Assembly (NCBI GenBank): GCA_009760855.2
Contig: WPIO01000042.1
Coordinates: 516,501-580,500 of the forward strand
DNA from: Cristatella mucedo
Taxonomy: Eukaryota > Bryozoa > Phylactolaemata > Cristatellidae
Length of the DNA stretch: 64,000 nt
Direction of reading: 5' to 3'
Part shown: positions 37,701 through 45,514 of the stretch, piece by piece
Layout of the letters: each line of letters starts with the position of its first letter
How positions within the stretch are numbered: the first letter of the stretch is position 1
Translations under genes and position numbers: made by a program
The notes under the pieces: generated by a model
The model's input: only the letters and a program-made list of their open reading frames with translations
Told to the model about the DNA's origin: nothing
Database searches by the model: none

Positions 37701-40700
37701 ATGCTTGGGCACAACAATTGCGCTAGTCGGCTAGTCGTTAATCAGCCGATATGCTTTCTTTCTAGCTTTAGCAAAATGCCCGGAAAAACCTTTAGCATTT
37801 AAAGTTGTACAAATATGAATTGTTATTATTGTGTTGCTCAGACTGAAAACAGATCTTTAAACGAAAGGAGTGGTGATTTGTCAATCTGACATAAGGTGGA
37901 TGACTGCGATGAGCCTGTCTGGGTAAGAGAGATTGCACACAACACCAAATTAACACTCATGCTGCCATTTGGCAGGGGTTGCTAATACAAGGCTGCTTTG
38001 GCACACTCAATAACGCAGAGTACAGCTAGCCGAAATTCAAGGCGACGGCAGATGAAACACTCAAACTAATTAGTCACAAGAACAGTACAACACACTAAAG
38101 TAAAAAGTACAAAGTGTGGTCAAAAGTATGACACTGGAAGCTGAGGGAACTGAAATGGCAATCAGAGAACAGACTGCCTAGAGGCAGGGTCATAGGGGTC
38201 TACAAGTAATGCCACGATGTATGCATGTATGTATCTCCGTCAGTAACTCCACAAAGTCATAAAGACCATGTGGGTGTTACGCAGGAGAGTTTTGTATAGC
38301 GCACTCACAGCCTAAGCAGCTTTCGGTACGCATTCGGTAGCCAACAGACTTCGTCTCACGCAACAAAGAGAAAGTGGGAAGCATCGCAGAGTTAGGAGAG
38401 CAGTTGAGGTAGTGAGTAGCATGAAAGTAGCAGTTCAGGACCGCTGAAAAAGATGTGCCATAGTCGGCAGTTGGAGAGTAGATGTCGATGTTTCCAGGTA
38501 GAATAACTATCACAGACCGGCATGCTACCGGCATGTGCAATCAGGCGATTACAGCTGGTGCAAAACTCTGCAGCTAGGCTTGCTTATCGTGAGCGTCGCA
38601 GTTGCCACATCACACCAGTTCTCGCCGATCTGCACTGGCTACCAGGCAAACAACGGATTGACTTCAAGGTTTTGTCGCTCACTTTTAGGTCACTTCCTCC
38701 TTTGGCTCCAGCCTATCTCTCAGATATACTCGCCCACCATCGTACCACCTGCTTTTTGGAATCTAACAGTTTACTAATACCTTGTACAAACCTCAAATCC
38801 TTTGGAGACCGTACATTTAGCTCGTATGCTCCCAAAGCCTGGAACTCCCTCCCGACTTGCGTCAGAACGTTCCGTGACTTGACCACATTTAAAAAGAACT
38901 TAAAAACACCTATTTAGGACAGCATTTAGCGGGGTCCCTGTGATTCGTCCTTCATGTGCTTATGCATGCTGACCTTGTGCAGGCTGCCACTAACCACACT
39001 TGCATGCTGACCCTGTGCATGTCACCCTTAACCATGTTATTCATGTTGTTTATCAAGCACATCACTCACCATTCAATCGCGTTTCCATTTGCAGCTCCTA
39101 GAAAGAGATTGAGTTCTCTGATGGCACTTTATCAAGTGCATTATTGTTATTATTATTATAACTAGAATAACACAAGGCAACAACTGCAGAAAACACGAGA
39201 CAAATTAATTACTAATCTTATACAGTACTGATACTTACAAATTCGTTGTTGATGGGCGAGATGGCCACTCGTTACACAATTCAGGTGTGTATAGAAGTAA
39301 GTCATTTAACCCAAGCTCATAAGTAACAAGAAAGAGTGATCATGGTTGCAAGGTGATCATGACCTTAATGCATTAAGGTCAAGGACTACGAGGCTCACAC
39401 AGCAATACTAAGTTACTAGGGACCCTTTTAATAATCAGAAAACTTTTGCTATATCACAGACCAAGATTAATATATCTCAGAAGATATCCCATAATCACTA
39501 ACGTACACGTATGCTCCACCCCTCCATCAGCACTCCACACTTTTGGATCACGTTGGCACGACACTGCAAGCAAGCCTACATAATCTGACAGGGAACGCCA
39601 AGAAATTAAACCCGTTAGATCAAAAGAAAAAGCCTGGACACTTTCGATTCGGACCCACTTATAAAAAACAACTGCCCCAACTAAGGTGCGTACAAAACAA
39701 TCCGCTGTATCACACAGTCTGAACCGCCGGGTACCGCACGGAAAGGAAGCCTTTCTAATGATGTTGAATGAGCAGGCAGCAGCGCTACACGAAGGTGAAG
39801 GTGAAGGGCTAGCAGAGGCTAGCCACTGAGAGCAATTCCGGGCGGTAAACAGATCGAAGGAAGAGGCCAGCGTCACGAGGCAACTGCAGACAGCAGCAAC
39901 TCCAAGAACCTCTTCCTGGCTCTGAAATGAGTTGCTGGGTAAAAAGAGCTTCCGAAAAAGACCCCCGATGAGAGAACTGAGAAGACGAGAACAGTTGCCT
40001 GCGCTGGTTTGGCCCAGCGGTTAAGGTGCTCACTCCGACCAAGGTCTGGCTGAGGTCGTGGGCTCGAGCTCCGAGGCATATGTGAAGTGCCTGAATAGAG
40101 ATTAAGTTCTCCTAGGGCGCTATGCAAATGAAAAGTATAATTTTTTTAGAAGACAAGAGAACTCAAGCCCGGAAGTTGGGCGAATCGCCTGCAAGCAATT
40201 TCCGGCTCCATGTAGGTGAGCGTCTGTCTCACCTGAGCCTTGGACTCGGCGATGGCCCTATCCAGCTCACTGGGTAGCATCCTGCCACGATCGTCGGCTT
40301 TGACGAACACGATGCTGTCCAGGCCGAAACCCATGAAGGAAGCACCCTTTTTCACGCAGTAGTGACTCTAAAAGGGCCAGAAAATGTTCCGCTTGAGGCT
40401 TGCTCCCAGACAAACCTCAGCCACAGATGAACACACTGGCAGGTGGCCAGTTCTTACTGCATTTCCATGCCTATGCACATTACTACAAGCGTCGTGCAAC
40501 CGTGCCAAGCAGCCAAACAAGTATCGAGCCTTTACAATACCACACACGTGACGACTCTCTCGTCAGCCGTACCAGTTCAGATGTGTAGATGTGCACCTTG
40601 GGAATTCCCTGCATGCCGCACTGCTTAGCTTGGGGAAACTTGTGAAATCTGGCAAGATTGATGCCATACATATTCGAAATGGAGCCTCCTGAAAACGTTG

Positions 40701-43700
40701 GATGCATCGATAGGTAGCGGATGGTCGTGAGACAGTATACTATGCAGAACACGGGCAAGCTTCTGCAGCCGAGTGTGCTTCAAATGTCAAATCACGAACG
40801 AATGAACTAGTTCAATGAACGGATATGGAAGGTAATAGGATCGCCAGACTCCAAGGGTACCTACCCGAGAAAACAAATGGTCTCTCAAACAGGAGGTTGT
40901 GCAACCAAGGACCGGTGGAGGCGGCAGTGGTGGTGGCAGCAGCAGAAGTTGCTGCAAGTTAGTGAGGCGTTAGCGAGACCCGGCTATGACAAACTGAGCT
41001 GCAAAAGCACCTTGCACACAAAAGTCTACGTTTTAGTGACAGAGGAGAGTCCAGTGCCGAAGGTGAGGCTTCCTCGTGTGGTGTGCCAAAAAATAATAAA
41101 AAATACTAGCCGATTTAACAGCCTCTTTGTATAGCGACAGAAGAGCCTTTACGACCATCACCGCCGCTTGCAGCGGGGATAAAGGATCGCCCACTGCAGG
41201 ATTCAAACCCACTAACTCGGGACTGAGGTCGTGAAAAGCAACCGCCTTACCTAGTGCGCCATCACGGCTCAAAAGGCCTTCGTAGAAGCAACACACCGGA
41301 CCGTTGTTGCTTTTAAGTAATCCGTTTTCTTTTTTAGCAAAATCTTTCACTAAGCAAGGATTTACCGAGCATTGGTGGCATGATCCTTGCTTATAAACAA
41401 CCAAGTTAAAGCAATTCCTAAGAAGATATAGCTCAGAAAATAACTGCAGATAGATACAAAAAGCTATTGAGTCTGAATACTTCCAAACCGAAAACTGATT
41501 GAATATTATGTGAAATGAAGACAGCGAATAATGCAAATAGTCTAGCTACCATGCAGTAGGAATATTGTTAAATAGTCTAAAACTATTGGGCGAAAAAAGT
41601 TGTTTGGCATGCATTGATGCCATCGGCCAAGACGACGACATCGGTATGAGCGAGAGTATACGTAATCAAAAGAAGTAGGCCCTAAAATTGAATCCTGAGG
41701 CACACCATACTTTTAGGTCTCTCTCTCTCTCTCTCTCTCACTCGCGATCGCCAGACGTTTACTACGCCACTGGCACTTCACTGAGGTAATCTAGTTTAGC
41801 ACTGTGTCAGCGATACGTAGGCGAGTCAAGAGCTCAAAAAGGACACGGCAAAGTAAGAAATTGTGTCAAACGCCGCAGAGAGATCTAGGCGAAGTAGCAG
41901 ATAGCCTTACACTGATTAGAATCTTCCACAAAATCGCTGTAAATCCGAAGCAGAGCAATGTCTGCCAACTATTCAGCTATAAATCCCGATTCGAACTCGC
42001 TAGCCAGATCCGGTGAACTGAAGTAATCGTGTAGCTACAGTTCCACCACTCGTCAAGTTGTCATCAATAAGAATGGCAGAAGGAAGACTGGACGAAAGTT
42101 GTTTAGATTCTCACCATCTAAAGTCGACTTTTGAATGAGTTGCTTGACAATAGGTTTTTTTTTTAGAGGGGCTGATACTTTACTGTTAGCAGGGACATAT
42201 TTACAATATTTGTTTCGGTGGGCAACAACAAGTCTAGCTCACTCCTAAAAAGAGCCGCTGGAATACGCCTAGGAGGACAAAGGTCGTTTTAGCATGTGAG
42301 ACAAATTAAGCGACAAGTTAATGAGACAAGCATGAAGGAAGAGACAGAGAAGAGTAGGGGGCTGTGGGGGCTGCAGTTCGACAGGGAGAGAATCGAATCC
42401 CCAATCCACTTCCTCTTACCTTTGAGGAATTTGGAGAAATTCTCAGCTAAGTTGCCTTTGGGATCACCAGCCTTTATGATTGCTTGTGTGTGAGCGGTTA
42501 AGAAGATGGTCGATAGTGGAAATTAACACTTTTAGGTTATTGATCTGTGATTCATCGACTTATTTCTCTATACAGTTTTGATTAGCCTTAGCTAAAACGG
42601 ATATATGCGACCAACAATAGGCCTGAATCCCGGGTGGTGGACAGAAAAACTAGAATTTTTGTCGGTTCTTTTCAAGCCTACAGTGATAAACTTTCCTCTC
42701 TTTACTCAGGCGGAAACCCAAGGACTCGAGTATGAGGGCCGACCTGCCATCTAATTAGAGAGGCAAAGTAGCCCAGAACGTTGGCTAGCGTCGTGTTGCA
42801 GCGTAGCTTCAAGGAGCGAAGGCCGGACGGCCAGAGGCTCAGGCAGAAAGACGCATGTCGGCTTCCGACAGTATCAATGTCAAGATACTTCCTCTGTTAA
42901 TAATAATAATAATAAAAATAGTAATATATTTGTATCGCTCCTTCAGAAAACTTAATCTCTTTCTAGGCACTTTACATTTTCTGTAAAGAAAGCAAGATCA
43001 AACAGTTAGGGGTAGCACATACAATTTCAACAGCAAAACAAGGTTAGGGTGGCATGCTATGGTGACAATATCAACATGTTTGTGTGGCTAGTGGCAGCAT
43101 GCTCGGTGCAGCATGCATGAGCCCATGAAGGATAAATCGCAAGGATCCACTAAATGCTATGATAAATAGATGCATTTTTAGGTACTTTAAATGTCGTAAA
43201 GTCAGTGGATGTCGTGATGTCAGCCAAGAGTGAGATCTAGGCTCTGGGAGCATACGAACTAAATGCACGGTCTCCAAAGTATTTGGGGTTCCTAAGATTT
43301 GTCGCTAAACGATTTGATTCAGAAAAGAAGATGGTACAATGCCAAGCCTTGCGAGGGAGTAGATCTGGTGGGTAGGCTGGAGCTAAAGACTGATAGGACA
43401 AAAAAGTGAGTGACAAAACCTTGAAGATAATGAGCAGTGACTGAGGGGCAGTGCAGGTCACAGAGAAGTGGTGTGATATGGCAGCTGCGATGCTCATGAC
43501 AGACAGGCTTAGCAAGCAGCAGAGTTTTGCAACAACTGTAGGCGCCTGATTGCATGGGCTGGTAATGTAATGTAATTCCGTTTGTAGCTCCGTAAGGCCA
43601 TAAAGACTACGTGGGTGTTACGCAGGAGAGTTTTGTATAGCGCATTCACAGCCCTAAGCGGCTTTCGGTATGCATTCGGTGGCCAACAGACTTCATCTCA

Positions 43701-45472
43701 CGCAATAAAGAGAAGGTGGGAAGTATAGCAGTCAGGCGAGCAGTTGAGGTAGTGAGTAGCATGGAAGTAGCAGCTCAGGACGGCTGAAAAGGATGAGCCA
43801 TAGTCGGCAGCAGGAGAGTTGTTGTCGTTGCGTAAGAATTATGGAAGCGAGTTCCACAGTCCAGGAACTGAAGACAGTTTTTGCCGCAAGCGATCTTTAA
43901 GCAGAGGAGTGAAACGGCTAATTTATCGTAGACCTGAGGGCACGAGGAGGCTTGAACTGGTGCAGCAGTTCAGCTAGATATGGTGGAGCCAAGCCGTGGT
44001 GGGCCTAGTGGGTCAGCGGTAGGCCCAGCAAATAGTGAGTAGCTGAAGTTGAAATGGGATGGTAAAAATGCATGGAGCAATTTGGATATAGTATCCCTGC
44101 TTAAGCAAGTCCTAATTTTAGCAATGTTGAGTAGCCGCAAGTAGGGAGATTTTACTGTGGAGCTGATGTGGTAATAATAATAATAAAAATGCATTTGATA
44201 TAGCGCGCTCAGAGAACTCAAACTCTTTATATAGGCACTTTACATTTGCTGCAAAGGAAACGCAGAAGTCGTTGTACATCGAAAGCAGCAGCCTAAACAT
44301 TCTATGGCCGCCACAAGTTACGCGAACAGAAATTACGGGATAATTTGAGACAGCAGGGGCGCACCGTCGGCGTGCGATTCTCCAGTCCCCAACGATCAAA
44401 ACTACAAAGTCGCGGCTGACTGTGGTGCATGAGTCAATTGCATTTAAAACCCCATCGGAAAGTAGCACGGGGCTCAACTAGGGGTATGCGAGCGGTTGTC
44501 GTTCGCGAACACCCCCTCTTCTTCCGCTATGTAAATGGTGCTTTTAAATAAGCTTATATTCACATTTTTACTTCTGAATACGCGATAGAGCTCATAAACG
44601 GTCAGCAGTTTTCCAGTGTTCCAGAGTAACGTCCACGCATTGCTTTATAGCATAAATAGGTATCCGCCTTCTCGAATAGACGAGATCTCAACCATAGCGC
44701 ATAATGACAACGGTAGCAGCCGACGCCGAGGCTCACCAAAACGACGTCAGTTCTTGCAACATCAATTAGGGATCGGAGCTGACGCTTTGACGGGAGCGAC
44801 CTCAAAATCCTTTATTTGGACATGGTTTTTTCCATGAAACTAGGCAACCAAGTAGCGATAGACAAAAAAGTTATAGCGCAGCAGGGTTCTAGCGAATGCG
44901 CCTGACTGCAAATCGGAATTCGGTTCGGCAGAAGCAGCAGCCAATTCAGTTGCGCCGTCTCGACAACGATGGCCGACGCGGGAACTCATTTAGCTTTAGC
45001 TCTGCAGGTCCTAGACTGTGGAACTCGCTTCCACAATTCTTACGCAACGACAACAACTCTCCTGCTGCCGACTATGGCTCATCCTTTTCAGCCGTCCTGA
45101 GCTGCTACTTCCATGCTACTCACTACCTCAACTGCTCGCCTGACTGCTATACTTCCCACCTTCTCTTTATTGCGTGAGATGAAGTCTGTTGGCCACCGAA
45201 TGCATACCGAAAGCCGCTTAGGGCTGTGAATGCGCTATACAAAACTCTCCTGCGTAACACCCACGTAGTCTTTATGGCCTTACGGAGCTACAGACGGAGA
45301 TACATTAAATTACATTACATTTCGCACGACGGACCGAAAGGCCACATTTGTACGTCGAAACGAACGGGCACATTTTGCGGCAGACATTTCCGCGAAAATA
45401 AACCCGAGCGAGCTAACGAACGAACGGGGCGGCGGGGGGGGGGGGGGGGGCTGCTCGCTGGTCTTCAGCGTA

Positions 45473-45514
<42 letters not shown>

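Noticed and set aside
41083-41284. Functional tRNA gene
   Set aside because: A and B boxes are present, but the element recurs with a conserved non-tRNA body and A/T-rich tail, which is a SINE.
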